In this document: positions 1 to 7,698 of the stretch, piece after piece
How the letters are laid out: every line of letters starts with the position of its first letter
Position numbering within the stretch: the stretch's first letter is position 1
Assembly: GCF_002797555.1 (NCBI RefSeq)
Contig: NZ_PGFA01000003.1
Coordinates: forward strand, 652,725-716,724
Reading direction: 5' to 3'
DNA from: Hymenobacter chitinivorans DSM 11115
Lineage (GTDB): Bacteria > Bacteroidota > Bacteroidia > Cytophagales > Hymenobacteraceae
DNA length: 64,000 nucleotides
Made by a program: the position numbers and the translations under genes
The notes under the pieces: model-generated
What the model saw: only the letters and a program-made list of their open reading frames with translations
Told to the model about the DNA's origin: nothing
The model's database searches: none

Positions 1-196
1 CGTTGACGAAGTTCCAACCCACGTTCATCTGGTGGAAATAGTGGGTTTCAAAGCGGCCGTCGGTGCGGGCCACCAGGTAGCCACTCACCAGCAGGTTGAG
101 CAGGGCCCAGGTGCCGAGCACGGCCATGCCGTGCTCGGCCAGCAGTTCGCGGCCGTGGTTGAGGGCGGGTAAGGTAGCGGCAAGGTCAGCAGCCAT
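1..196 (-). CDS. Hypothetical membrane protein, N-terminal part only
   Basis: An open frame of 65 codons begins at the ATG complement of 194-196 and runs off the left edge. It starts MAADLAATLP and holds one clear hydrophobic segment at residues 24-43 (MAVLGTWALLNLLVSGYLV), followed by a polar aromatic stretch (THYFHQMNVGW). This suits a small integral membrane protein, but the rest is missing and I do not recognise a family. The neighbour to the right ends at 291 and is separated by a terminator, so this gene has its own promoter in the short gap. Codon use is like its neighbours. Confidence 0.6.
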   Translation of the reverse strand, partial: MAADLAATLPALNHGRELLAEHGMAVLGTWALLNLLVSGYLVARTDGRFETHYFHQMNVGWNFVN

Positions 197-238
197 TAGT
201 AAGGATATCCGGTAAGTGAGCAGGCCAAACTAGCGCAT

Positions 239-270
239 AAAAAAAGGAAGCCCGGGGAGGCTTCCTTTTT
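239..270. terminator. Bidirectional rho-independent terminator
   Basis: A 12-bp perfect stem (AAAAAGGAAGCC / GGCTTCCTTTTT) with a six-base loop, with A and T runs on the two sides. It lies 21 bp past the stop of the minus-strand barrel gene that ends at 291. Confidence 0.8.
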
Positions 271-290
271 CGGTATCGAAACGGGTCAGG

Positions 291-1004
291 CTATTGGGTG
301 AAGCCAATGCCCACGTAAACCTGGAAGTTGCTGTTTTTGATGTCGCTCAGGGCTTTGTTGCCCGTCGTGGCCAGGTTCTGGTCCTTGATGATTTCGTTAA
401 AGCCAGCGTTGTAGCGGGCCCCCACGCGGGCCGGACCTACCCGGGCTTCGGCGCCCACGGCCAGGCCGTAGTCGAAGCTAGTGTAGCTGTAGCCGTAGGT
501 GCCGCCTTCGTCGGCAATCTTACGCTCGTTGCCGTCCTCCGTTACCTTGGTCAGCAGCGACACTTGGGGGCCGGCGTGAATGCTCACGTTGTCGAGGATG
601 TTGAACACCAGCAGGACGGGCAGGTTCAGGTAGTCGAGGCGGCGCTCATTCACGGTCGTGGTAGTAGCGGCGGTGCCCGTTCCGGTCGTTTTCACCGAGT
701 TGCCCTCGAAGCCCTGGCGGCTGTAGAGCAGCTCCGGCTGAATGGAGAGGCGGTTGTTGAAGCCGTACTGGCCATATACGCCGGCGTGGAAGGACTTGTA
801 ATTAGAGCCGTTGGTGAAGTTCTTCTTGTCGTCACCGTATACGTCGGAGAGGTTAAAACCGCCTTTGATACCGAAGCCGGTATTGCGGGAGTCGGAAGTG
901 CCAGCGTCGTAGTCGGTCGATGAACGTTCCCCGATTTTGACAACCTGCGCAAAAGATGAGAGGCTGGCCAGGGAGAGGGCGAGCAGGAGGGTAAGTTTTT
1001 TCAT
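291..1004 (-). CDS. Outer-membrane beta-barrel protein (porin-family, PorT-like fold)
   Basis: 237 residues from the ATG at 1002-1004, chosen because it gives a standard signal peptide (MKKLTLLLALSLASLSSFAQ); an in-frame ATG 30 bp upstream would add a poor leader. The mature part has alternating amphipathic strands typical of the Bacteroidota small outer-membrane barrel family: GFGIKGGFNLSDVYGDD near the start, then YGQYGFNNRLSIQPELLYSR, LDYLNLPVLLVF, GLAVGAEARVGPARVGARY and a terminal strand ending in an aromatic-rich FQVYVGIGFTQ. Such proteins sit in the outer membrane; their substrates are mostly unknown. It is a single-gene unit with a terminator at 239-270. Function beyond barrel is not inferred. 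Confidence 0.8.
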   Translation of the reverse strand: MKKLTLLLALSLASLSSFAQVVKIGERSSTDYDAGTSDSRNTGFGIKGGFNLSDVYGDDKKNFTNGSNYKSFHAGVYGQYGFNNRLSIQPELLYSRQGFEGNSVKTTGTGTAATTTTVNERRLDYLNLPVLLVFNILDNVSIHAGPQVSLLTKVTEDGNERKIADEGGTYGYSYTSFDYGLAVGAEARVGPARVGARYNAGFNEIIKDQNLATTGNKALSDIKNSNFQVYVGIGFTQ

Positions 1005-1167
1005 TGGAAAGGTGGAGGTCAAGTGTAGTTGCAAGGCGAGGCCGGGAAAAACGGCCGAATAGCATTTGTAAGCCGCTATACTTGCCCGCCGAAAGCAAGG
1101 TTGCGCCGAAGCTCTTTTCTGCTAAAAAAATCTTGCCCTCAAGTGTAGGATGAATGAATGAAGGCCG

Positions 1168-1175
1168 TATCTTTG
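1168..1175 (+). promoter_or_regulatory. Bacteroidota -7 box of the tRNA-Val gene
   Basis: TATCTTTG matches the Bacteroidota sigma-A -7 consensus TAnnTTTG, 31 bp before the first base of the tRNA. No good TTG/TTTG -33 element is seen at the usual spacing, so only the -7 box is called. Confidence 0.5.
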
Positions 1176-1206
1176 GCGCTTTCCGGCCGCCGCCAGAGTG
1201 TTTGAT

Positions 1207-1281
1207 GGGATATTAGCTCAGTTGGTTCAGAGCACTACCTCGACAAGGTAGGGGTCACTGGTTCGAGCCCAGTATGTCCCA
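1207..1281 (+). tRNA. tRNA-Val, anticodon GAC, with C at position 33
   Basis: A full cloverleaf of 75 nt: acceptor GGGATAT/ATGTCCC (one G-T pair), D stem GCTC/GAGC, anticodon stem CTACC/GGTAG, loop TCGACAA, five-base variable region GGGTC, T stem ACTGG/CCAGT with loop TTCGAGC, discriminator A. The middle of the seven-base loop reads GAC, which decodes GUC/GUU valine. Position 33, nearly always U, is C here. CCA is not encoded (the next bases are CAT). Confidence 0.92.
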
Positions 1282-1293
1282 CATCACGCCTTC

Positions 1294-1320
1294 AATACCC
1301 GCCCTTATCCGGCGGGTATT
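1294..1320 (+). terminator. Hairpin after tRNA-Val
   Basis: A 10-bp perfect stem AATACCCGCC / GGCGGGTATT with a seven-base loop starts 13 bp after the tRNA. The following sequence GCTGTTTTCG has only a short T run. Confidence 0.6.
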
Positions 1321-1809
1321 GCTGTTTTCGGGCCTTCCGTGGTAAGTGCGACAAACTGATGCAAGAGTCTTACCGACAAGCTTCGGATAACTTAAAAACC
1401 CACACGCTGATTGGCTTGCCAGAAGAAAGTAGGCTGCGGCCCACGGCTTTTCACAAGTTCAGCAAGGACAAGTGGAGCAGTTGAGCTCGTGGTTGATGCT
1501 ACAACGCCCAACTAAATCAGCTTTACGCAGTGAGAACGGACGGAAGTGCCGTGTTCTGGGCCCATTCCTTCCGAAGCAGGTTTCGCCGGTTGGATTGTCC
1601 CCCTGCCTGTCGTGGCCGCGGGGCTGGCCATGCAGAAGCCTTGCTCATGGATTTGCGCTTCCTGTGCTCGTGTTATAGATGATATGATATATATTTATTA
1701 TCACATATATATGTGATTGTACGGTAAGTGTTTGAAAATCAAATTTGTGGGCTGGGTTATTTGATTCCAGTTGCTTTGATCCTTCTTACACTTTCACCAA
1801 TCATCACTC
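1321..1809. other. Intergenic stretch with no convincing gene
   Basis: The first 160 bp contain an open frame without an obvious start region: from ATG 1359 to TGA 1482-1484 it codes 41 residues (MQESYRQASDNLKTHTLIGL...), and the same frame is open upstream to about 1312. It may be a decayed remnant of a gene that once adjoined the tRNA, but I recognise nothing in it. The second part turns AT-rich from 1675 and holds the 18-bp palindrome listed separately; this is probably the promoter zone of the gene at 1810. Confidence 0.4.
1700..1717. promoter_or_regulatory. Perfect 18-bp palindrome upstream of the T9SS gene at 1810
   Basis: ATCACATATATATGTGAT is its own reverse complement and sits in an AT-rich patch 93 bp before the start codon. 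The placement and symmetry fit a dimeric regulator site; the regulator is unknown. Confidence 0.35.
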
Positions 1810-2850
1810 ATGAAAACATTCTTTACCAGTTCCCTCCTTCTGCTTGCCGGATACCTGCTGGCGCCCGCTGCCCAGGCGCAGCAGCTCTATACCAACGGTA
1901 GTTTTACGACCGGTACTACCTCCATAAGCGGCGTGGTAGCCCCGGCGGGCTTCACCTGGAGTGAAGTCCAAAACAATACGGGCGTAACCACCATATCCAA
2001 CACCAATGCGGGCTACACCGCTACCAAGTCGAGCAATTACACGCTGGCCGATAACTTCGTCGTGCCCAGCGGGGTAAGCTGGACGATCAACAACCTGGCC
2101 TTCTTCGCCTACCAGAGTGGCTACACCGGCACCACGTCGCCGTTTACGGAGCTCTACGTCCGCATCTGGCGCGGCTCACCGGCCGTGACGGGCTCTACCG
2201 TGGTGTACGGCGACCTAACCACTAACCGCTACGCAGGGGCCGTCAGCACGAATTCCTACCGCATTTTTAACTCGCTTTACCCCACAGCAAGTGCCCCGAC
2301 AACCTCCCGTCTGATCTGGAAGGTGCGGGCCACTTTGTCGCCGGCGCCGGTACTGCCCGCCGGCACGTATTGGGTCGAATGGACTTCGGCAACGGCGGGT
2401 AGTTTGTCGCACTTCTATGTGCCGGTTACTACGGTCGGGGCCCGGCAAACGGTGGGGGCCAATGCCCTGCAGTATGTGCCAACCAGCGGCACTTGGACTC
2501 CCACCATCGACGCGGGCAACCCCGATGCGGCTCCGGATGTAACGGTCGACTTTCCGTTCCTGATCAATGACGCCACCATCACGGCTACGACGGCCGTGGC
2601 CACGGCTGGCGCGGGGCTACGGGTGGGCCCCGTGCCCACGGCCCAGGATGTGCAGCTCGAGTTTGCCCAGCCCCGCAGTGCCAGCAGTCTGACCCTGACC
2701 GACATGCAGGGCCGGCAGGTATGGACCGGAATTGCCCCGGCCCGCAGCCTGGCCGTAACCGTGCCCATGACCCGACTAGCAGCCGGCATCTACACCCTCA
2801 GTGTGAGCTCCGCGGAAGGAATTGAGCGGGTGCGGGTGGTGAAGTACTAA
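1810..2850 (+). CDS. Secreted protein with T9SS type A sorting domain
   Basis: 346 residues. A signal peptide (residues 1-23, ending PAAQAQ) leads into a beta-rich region of about 230 residues with no family I can name; it contains an ADNFVVP segment and Thr/Ser-rich strands. The last 80 residues form a T9SS sorting domain: GLRVGPVPTAQDVQLEF, then LTLTDMQGRQVWTG, and a C-terminal AAGIYTLSVSS...RVRVVKY. Proteins of this type cross the outer membrane through the type IX system and are released or anchored at the surface. It is a single gene, followed by a strong terminator at 2891-2937. Confidence 0.8.
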   Translation: MKTFFTSSLLLLAGYLLAPAAQAQQLYTNGSFTTGTTSISGVVAPAGFTWSEVQNNTGVTTISNTNAGYTATKSSNYTLADNFVVPSGVSWTINNLAFFAYQSGYTGTTSPFTELYVRIWRGSPAVTGSTVVYGDLTTNRYAGAVSTNSYRIFNSLYPTASAPTTSRLIWKVRATLSPAPVLPAGTYWVEWTSATAGSLSHFYVPVTTVGARQTVGANALQYVPTSGTWTPTIDAGNPDAAPDVTVDFPFLINDATITATTAVATAGAGLRVGPVPTAQDVQLEFAQPRSASSLTLTDMQGRQVWTGIAPARSLAVTVPMTRLAAGIYTLSVSSAEGIERVRVVKY

Positions 2851-2890
2851 CGCGTGCTGCCAGCTGGAAGCCGCTGCGGCCGTAGCGAGT

Positions 2891-2937
2891 AAAAGGCCCG
2901 GCTAGATAGTGCAAAACGCTAGTTAGCCGGGCCTTTT
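2891..2937 (+). terminator. Rho-independent terminator
   Basis: A 14-bp perfect stem (AAAAGGCCCGGCTA / TAGCCGGGCCTTTT) with a 19-base loop, 40 bp after the stop at 2850. Confidence 0.75.
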
Positions 2938-3069
2938 CGCCGCTTCTTCCGCTGCCGACTAGCCCTGCCTTTGGCCCGCAGCTAGCTTCGAGCTGGCTAA
3001 TTCACGTTAAAGATTCAGGATAACTGCCCGGCAAGGCAGTTATTCTTGTTTCGGACCTTGTTCTGTTCT

Positions 3070-3975
3070 ATGCTTTCCATTGCCTGGGCCCCGCTCTACG
3101 CCCACCCGTTGCCCGAAAATCACCGGTTTCCGATGCTCAAGTACGAGCTGCTGCCCGAGCAGCTGCTGCGGGAAGGTGTCGTTACGGAAGCCAGCTTTTT
3201 CACCCCGCAGCCCCCGCCCGAAGTTGAAATCCTGCGCACCCACGATGCGGAATACTACCGGCGGCTGGTAGCCGGGGAGCTGACGCGGCAGGAGGAGCGG
3301 GCCACTGGATTTCCGTGGTCGGGGCAGCTCATCGAGCGGGAAGTCACCATTCTGGGCGGCACGCTGGAGTGCGCGCGGCGGGCCTTGCCCCAGGGTATTG
3401 CCCTTAATATTGCCGGCGGCACCCACCACGCTTTTGCCGACCGGGGCGAAGGTTTCTGCTTGCTCAACGACCAGGCCGCAGCGGCCAATTACCTGCTGGC
3501 CCACGAGCCCGGCATCCGCAAAATCCTGATTGTAGACCTTGATGTGCACCAGGGCAACGGTACGGCGGCCATCTTTCAGCACGAGCCGCGGGTGTTTACC
3601 TTCAGCATGCACGGGGCCCGCAACTACCCGCTGCGCAAGGAGCAGAGCAACCTGGACCTGCCCCTGGCCGACGGCACCGACGACGCCACGTACCTCGGGC
3701 TGCTGGCCGACACCCTCCCCCGCCTGCTCGACGAGGTGCAGCCCGATTTCGTGTTCTACCTGGCCGGCGTCGACGTGCTGGCTACCGACAAGCTGGGTCA
3801 CCTGGGCCTGAGCCGGGAAGGCTGCCGCCGGCGCGACGAGCTGGTGCTGCGCCTGTGCCAGCAGAATCAATTGCCGGTGGTGGTCTGCATGGGGGGTGGC
3901 TACTCGGTACGTATTGCCGACATCGTGGAAGCCCACGCCAATACCTTCCGGGTGGCGGCGGAGCTGTACACGTAA
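3070..3975 (+). CDS. Histone deacetylase-family (AcuC/Hda1-like) amidohydrolase
   Basis: 301 residues from the ATG at 3070, which starts MLSIAWAPLYAHPLPENHRF as in related bacterial enzymes; an upstream in-frame ATG at 3046 is possible but less likely. Zinc-enzyme hallmarks are present: GGTHHAF (the two active-site histidines), then LNDQAAAANYL, then VDLDVHQGNGTA with the Asp and His zinc ligands, and AGVDVLATDKLGHLGLS with the second Asp. Family members remove acyl groups from lysine or polyamines; the bacterial substrate cannot be read from sequence. It stands alone, converging on the minus-strand methyltransferase at 3987 with an 11-bp gap. Confidence 0.88.
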   Translation: MLSIAWAPLYAHPLPENHRFPMLKYELLPEQLLREGVVTEASFFTPQPPPEVEILRTHDAEYYRRLVAGELTRQEERATGFPWSGQLIEREVTILGGTLECARRALPQGIALNIAGGTHHAFADRGEGFCLLNDQAAAANYLLAHEPGIRKILIVDLDVHQGNGTAAIFQHEPRVFTFSMHGARNYPLRKEQSNLDLPLADGTDDATYLGLLADTLPRLLDEVQPDFVFYLAGVDVLATDKLGHLGLSREGCRRRDELVLRLCQQNQLPVVVCMGGGYSVRIADIVEAHANTFRVAAELYT

Positions 3976-3986
3976 GGCGCGGCTGT

Positions 3987-4688
3987 TTAGAAAATAACCT
4001 GCCAGCGGAAGGCCCAGCACCAGCGCAAAGAATACCGCTCGATGCCGGCTTCGGCCAGAATCTGCTGCCACTCCCGGCGCGTAAAGGCCCGGGCCACCGA
4101 CAGCGGCGCGTCGTTCTGCACCAGGTGGGAACCCCCAAACAGGCGGGTGAGCCACTTAATGCTGTAGTAGGCCAGGGGGTGGCGGTGCAAGTCGTTGATG
4201 ATAACGCCCACGCGGGCCTGGGCCCGGAGCTGCCGCAATAAAACAGCCAGGGCTTCGCTGGAAAAGTGGTGGCAAAACAGGCTGCAGGTAATTATGTCGA
4301 ACTGCTGCTGCCGAAACCCAGCCGAGAAGATGTCCTGCTGCTGAAAGCTGATTTCGGGAAACGCCGCCGCCTTGCTGGCCGCGTAGTCTATCATAAAGGC
4401 GTTGGCATCGATGCCGACCAGCTCGACGGACACGCGCCGGCGCCGGGCCCAGCCGGCAATGTGGCGCAGGGTGTCGCCGCCGCCGCTGCCCAGGTCGGCC
4501 AGGTGCAGGGCGCGGCCCGCCGGAAAGCGGGGGCGCAGGCGCTGCAGGCCGCTCAGCACCACGCGGTAGCCACCCAGCCAGGTATTGATGGTTTCGAGCT
4601 CGTCCAGGTTCTGCCGCAGCGCGTCGGACGCCAGCGTCAGGTCGTCCATCAGCTCTTCCTCGGTGGCGCGGGTGCTCAGGTCGGGCAT
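3987..4688 (-). CDS. SAM-dependent methyltransferase of the type III PKS cluster
   Basis: 233 residues. A Rossmann SAM-binding site is visible: motif I LADLGSGGGDTLRHIA (about residues 68-83), the acidic motif II in VELVGIDANAFMIDYA, a DII segment QFDIITCSLFCHHF and IINDLHRHPLAYY downstream. This is the class I (UbiE/COQ5-like) fold used for small-molecule O- or C-methylation. It is the last gene of a three-gene minus-strand unit, 15 bp after the polyketide synthase stop, so the likely substrate is the polyketide phenol or pyrone made by its neighbour, as with SrsB and BpsB in known type III PKS clusters. That substrate assignment is inference. Confidence 0.8.
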   Translation of the reverse strand: MPDLSTRATEEELMDDLTLASDALRQNLDELETINTWLGGYRVVLSGLQRLRPRFPAGRALHLADLGSGGGDTLRHIAGWARRRRVSVELVGIDANAFMIDYAASKAAAFPEISFQQQDIFSAGFRQQQFDIITCSLFCHHFSSEALAVLLRQLRAQARVGVIINDLHRHPLAYYSIKWLTRLFGGSHLVQNDAPLSVARAFTRREWQQILAEAGIERYSLRWCWAFRWQVIF

Positions 4689-4703
4689 GGGCGTGGGGTG
4701 GGC

Positions 4704-5816
4704 TTAGGCCAGATGAACCTGCAGCAGCATGGCTTCCAGCGTCAGGCCCGGCCCGAAGGCAAAGCTCAGCACCGGGGCCCCGGCCTCGGTTGGCGTCAGG
4801 GACTGCAGCAGCTCATGCAGCACAAACAGCACCGTGGCCGACGACATATTGCCGTAGTCGCGCAGCACCTGATAGGCAAAACGGTTGTCGTGGGCACTCA
4901 GGCCGAGCTCCTGCTCGATGGTTTCGAGAATCTTGCGGCCCCCAGGGTGGATGGCAAAGGCATGAATGTCCCTAAGCTTGACCGGCAGCTTGCGCAACAG
5001 GCCCTCGGTGAGCTGCCGGATGCCTTTCTGAATCATTTTTGGCACGTACGACGAGAGCGTCATTTCGAACCCGAAGTCGTTGATGTGCCAGGCCATGTCG
5101 GCGCGGCCGTCGGGTTCCAGCTCGCAGTGAAAAGCTTCCAGGCTCAGGCTGTAGCCGTGGCGGGCCGGCTGGGCCTGCACCAGGGCCGCCGCCGAACCGT
5201 CGCCGAACAGGGCGTTGCTCACCAGGTGGTCTTCCTCCTTGTTCTTCTGGAAGTGAATGGTGCACAGCTCAGTACACACCAGTAGCACCTTCGCGTTGGG
5301 GTCGGCCAGGCAAAACGCCTGGGCCAGCTTCAGGGCGTTGAAAGCCGCGTAGCAGCCCATGAAGTTGACGCAGGTACGGCGCACGTTGGAGCGTAGGCCC
5401 AGCTTTTCCACCAGCTCAATATCCAGCCCCGGCGCGTACATACCCGTGCAGCTGACCGTAATCAGGTGGGTAATGTCGGCCGGAGTTACGTCGGGCTGCT
5501 GCTTAAGGCAGTTGTGCACCGCTTCCACCGACAGGGGCAGGGCGTATTGCCGGTAAGCGGCCATGCGCTGACCCACCGTTGGAAAGGGCTCCAGGTCGGG
5601 CGTGTTCGGGAAAAAGTCGAAGTCGCCGTTGGCCCGGCCATAGTCGGCCAGTACCGAGTGGCGCTGGGCAATGCCGGTGACGCGGTACAGGGCGCGCAGC
5701 TTGCGCGTATCGGCAGCGTCCAGCTGTAAGCCCTCGGCCATAAAGGTGGCAATTTGTGGCTGAGGTATCCGGTGGGGCGGGGTAGCAGTGCCAATGGCAC
5801 ACAAGTAGCTCGTCAT
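4704..5816 (-). CDS. Type III polyketide synthase (chalcone synthase-like)
   Basis: 370 residues from the ATG at 5814-5816 (MTSYLCAIGTATPPHRIPQ, the usual start of this family; an upstream in-frame ATG at 5870 would add 18 unconserved residues). The Cys-His-Asn triad is intact: Cys155 in NFMGCYAAF, His290 in AIHPGGRKIL and Asn323 in YGNMSSATVLF; the GFGPG-type loop is FAFGPGLTLEAML. Such enzymes extend acyl-CoA or acyl-ACP starters with malonyl-CoA to alkylpyrones or alkylresorcinols. It lies between a flavoprotein (upstream) and a methyltransferase (15 bp downstream), an arrangement like srsABC of phenolic lipid synthesis. Product identity is inference. Confidence 0.9.
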   Translation of the reverse strand: MTSYLCAIGTATPPHRIPQPQIATFMAEGLQLDAADTRKLRALYRVTGIAQRHSVLADYGRANGDFDFFPNTPDLEPFPTVGQRMAAYRQYALPLSVEAVHNCLKQQPDVTPADITHLITVSCTGMYAPGLDIELVEKLGLRSNVRRTCVNFMGCYAAFNALKLAQAFCLADPNAKVLLVCTELCTIHFQKNKEEDHLVSNALFGDGSAAALVQAQPARHGYSLSLEAFHCELEPDGRADMAWHINDFGFEMTLSSYVPKMIQKGIRQLTEGLLRKLPVKLRDIHAFAIHPGGRKILETIEQELGLSAHDNRFAYQVLRDYGNMSSATVLFVLHELLQSLTPTEAGAPVLSFAFGPGLTLEAMLLQVHLA

Positions 5817-5895
5817 TGAAGGCAGTATACGGAATTGCCGTCGGTTCGGCTCGGCTCCGGAGTGCAACAAACGAATGAGCAGGCAGTTTTGGCGT

Positions 5896-7050
5896 TTAGA
5901 ACGCCGAGCCGTGGGTGCGCCGCATCAGGGCCCGCACGCCGCCGGGCCAGTGCCGCATGCCCCCCACCACGGCTTCGCTCAGCACCGGCCGCCCAAACAG
6001 CCGCTGCACGGCCCGCCCCACCCACAGCCGGGGCCCGAAGTGCTGTTGCCAGTCGCGGCGGTAGGCGGCCTCCAGCGCCGGGCGCGAACAGCGACCCTGC
6101 AGAAACTGGTCGAGGTGGAAGCTGGCCCGCTCCGCCCCGTGGATGGCCATGGCCATGCCGTTGCCACACAGGGGTGTAATCAGGCCGGCCGCGTCGCCGC
6201 ACATGAGCACGTGGTCTTCCACGCAGTTTTTGGGCGCGAAGGATATTTCATTGATAACCTCGGGTTGCTCATAGAGAAACTCCGCCTCGCGCAGCACCCG
6301 GCCCAGGTGGGGGTTGCGGGCCAGCACCTGCTCCTGCATGGCCCCAATGGTGCTGTGGGCTTTCAGGTTCTGGCGGGTGGTGAGGTAGCAGAAGCAATAT
6401 TTATCGTCCTCAATGGCTGAGAGGCCCGCGTAGCCGTCGGCGAAGTTGTGCAGGGCAATAGTGTCGCGGGGGAAGTCGAGGCGCAGGTGATATTTCACGC
6501 CCAGGTAGGGGGAGCGTTGCTGAAAAAAGCTCCGCTGCAGCTGCCGGTCCAGGTTGGCGCGCTTGCCGTAAGCCCCCAGCACCACCCGGGCCGAGAGCTG
6601 CCGGCCGTCGGCCAGGGTCACGCGGTGCTCGTTGGCAGCTTCATCAAACGCCACTTCGGTTACGGTGGCCGGCTGGTGAAACACCACGCCCCGGTCTTGA
6701 GCCAGCTGAAACAGGAAATAGTCGAGCTGGTAGCGGCTGATGCCGAAGCCGCCCAAGTCGAGCGGACTCGTGAGCATGCGGCCGGCCGGGGAACTGAGTA
6801 CAAAGCGGGTAATGGCGGCCGGACCCAGCGGGGCGGGGTCGGCGCCGAGGCGGCGCAGGTAGGGCAGCACCTCGTTGGACACGTACTCGCCGCAGACCTT
6901 GTGAAAGGGGTAGTGCTTTCGCTCCACCAGGGTCACCGCATAGCCGCGCTGCCGCAAATCCAGGGCGGCGGTGAGCCCGCCCAATCCGCCGCCAATAATG
7001 AGAACGTCCAACTTAATTTGGGTAGTAACAGGGTGAAAAAGAGGGGGCAA
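5896..7050 (-). CDS. FAD-dependent oxidoreductase/hydroxylase of the type III PKS cluster
   Basis: 384 residues. The N-terminal dinucleotide site IIGGGLGGLTAALDL (GGGLGG at 20-25) and the distal FAD motif CGDAAGLITPLCGNGMAMA mark the geranylgeranyl-reductase/PHBH-type flavoprotein group; LVERKHYPFHKVCGEYVS is the conserved strand that contacts the adenosine. It is the first gene of the unit flavoprotein-PKS-methyltransferase, with 79 bp to the PKS start. By analogy with SrsC it may hydroxylate the phenolic lipid, or reduce a polyprenyl or alkyl chain; both are inferences. The upstream gap to 7187 is shared with a divergent gene and is AT-rich, so the unit's promoter should lie there. Confidence 0.82.
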   Translation of the reverse strand: MPPLFHPVTTQIKLDVLIIGGGLGGLTAALDLRQRGYAVTLVERKHYPFHKVCGEYVSNEVLPYLRRLGADPAPLGPAAITRFVLSSPAGRMLTSPLDLGGFGISRYQLDYFLFQLAQDRGVVFHQPATVTEVAFDEAANEHRVTLADGRQLSARVVLGAYGKRANLDRQLQRSFFQQRSPYLGVKYHLRLDFPRDTIALHNFADGYAGLSAIEDDKYCFCYLTTRQNLKAHSTIGAMQEQVLARNPHLGRVLREAEFLYEQPEVINEISFAPKNCVEDHVLMCGDAAGLITPLCGNGMAMAIHGAERASFHLDQFLQGRCSRPALEAAYRRDWQQHFGPRLWVGRAVQRLFGRPVLSEAVVGGMRHWPGGVRALMRRTHGSAF

Positions 7051-7106
7051 ACAAATCTTTTATCAACGCGTAGTTATATTTCGTAACTCTAATGCATATT
7101 CCGTAT

Positions 7107-7114
7107 TATCTTTG
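7107..7114 (+). promoter_or_regulatory. Bacteroidota -7 box for the gene at 7187
   Basis: TATCTTTG matches TAnnTTTG exactly, 73 bp before the start codon. A weak TTTC lies 24 bp upstream of it, slightly far for a -33 element. Confidence 0.45.
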
Positions 7115-7186
7115 CAAACCTAATTGAGCGCCGGCCGTTAATCTAGTCAATATACGACTGCCGCTTGTCCCACCCTACAGCATGCT

Positions 7187-7558
7187 ATGATGCAACGCTT
7201 ACGCTTTTTTTGTTTGTTACTCGTGCTCGGCTTCGGTTTTGTCCGCAGCACGCTGCCTTCAGCTTCGGCTCAACCGGCTGTTCGCACGTCGGCGCCCACG
7301 CGGCCCGCTGACGAAAAATCTTTTCTGGTGTATCCCAACCCCAGCAGCGGTATTGTCCATATTGCCATCAATGGCTTTGAGGGCCGCCGCCTGGAGCTGC
7401 GAATCCTAAATGTTATTGGTACGGTTATCTACCGCGAATCCATCACCGAGCTCAGCGGCCCCAAAACGTTGGACTTGAGCAAGTTTGCCAGCGGCCTCTA
7501 CTACGTGAAGCTGGAAGGCGAAAATGCCAGTGAAATGCGCAAGCTGGTTATCCGCTAA
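7187..7558 (+). CDS. Minimal secreted protein: signal peptide plus T9SS sorting domain
   Basis: 123 residues (122 if the second ATG, at 7190, is used). Residues 1-29 are a signal peptide ending in ASAQ, followed by about 18 linker residues and then only a T9SS type A domain: FLVYPNPSSGIVHIAI, LRILNVIGTVIYRES, SKFASGLYYVKLEGENASEMRKLVIR. No cargo domain is left between the two targeting signals. It could be a decoy or chaperone-like substrate, or a remnant of a larger protein, but signal, start and terminator are intact. It has its own -7 box at 7107 and a strong terminator at 7588. Confidence 0.82.
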   Translation: MMQRLRFFCLLLVLGFGFVRSTLPSASAQPAVRTSAPTRPADEKSFLVYPNPSSGIVHIAINGFEGRRLELRILNVIGTVIYRESITELSGPKTLDLSKFASGLYYVKLEGENASEMRKLVIR

Positions 7559-7587
7559 CCCGCTGCCCACTTGCTTTATACCTTCTG

Positions 7588-7614
7588 AAAAGCAGCCCCG
7601 GGGCTGCTTTTTTT
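7588..7614 (+). terminator. Rho-independent terminator
   Basis: Perfect stem AAAGCAGCCCC / GGGGCTGCTTT without loop bases beyond the centre, followed by a T run to 7614; 29 bp after the stop at 7558. Confidence 0.85.
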
Positions 7615-7650
7615 ATGGGCACTCCAGCCGGTTTTTGCCGTGCCCCAACA

Positions 7651-7683
7651 GCAGAAAGGCCTCCCTGTAGGAGGCCTTTCTGC
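7651..7683 (-). terminator. Terminator of the 41-aa minus-strand gene
   Basis: A 14-bp perfect stem (GCAGAAAGGCCTCC / GGAGGCCTTTCTGC) with a five-base loop, 15 bp past the minus-strand stop at 7699. The T run is within the stem arm rather than after it. Confidence 0.55.
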
Positions 7684-7698
7684 TTTGAAAAAAGGGAA

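Noticed and set aside
1207..1484. Integration site of a mobile element at tRNA-Val
   Set aside because: No integrase and no second copy of the tRNA 3' end was found in the window; only a short unidentified open frame follows.
1472..1678. A 68-codon plus-strand frame after tRNA-Val
   Set aside because: No signal, domain or codon bias; overlaps an AT-rich promoter zone at its end.
6448..7086. A 212-codon plus-strand frame
   Set aside because: Antisense to the flavoprotein of the polyketide cluster; no domain.
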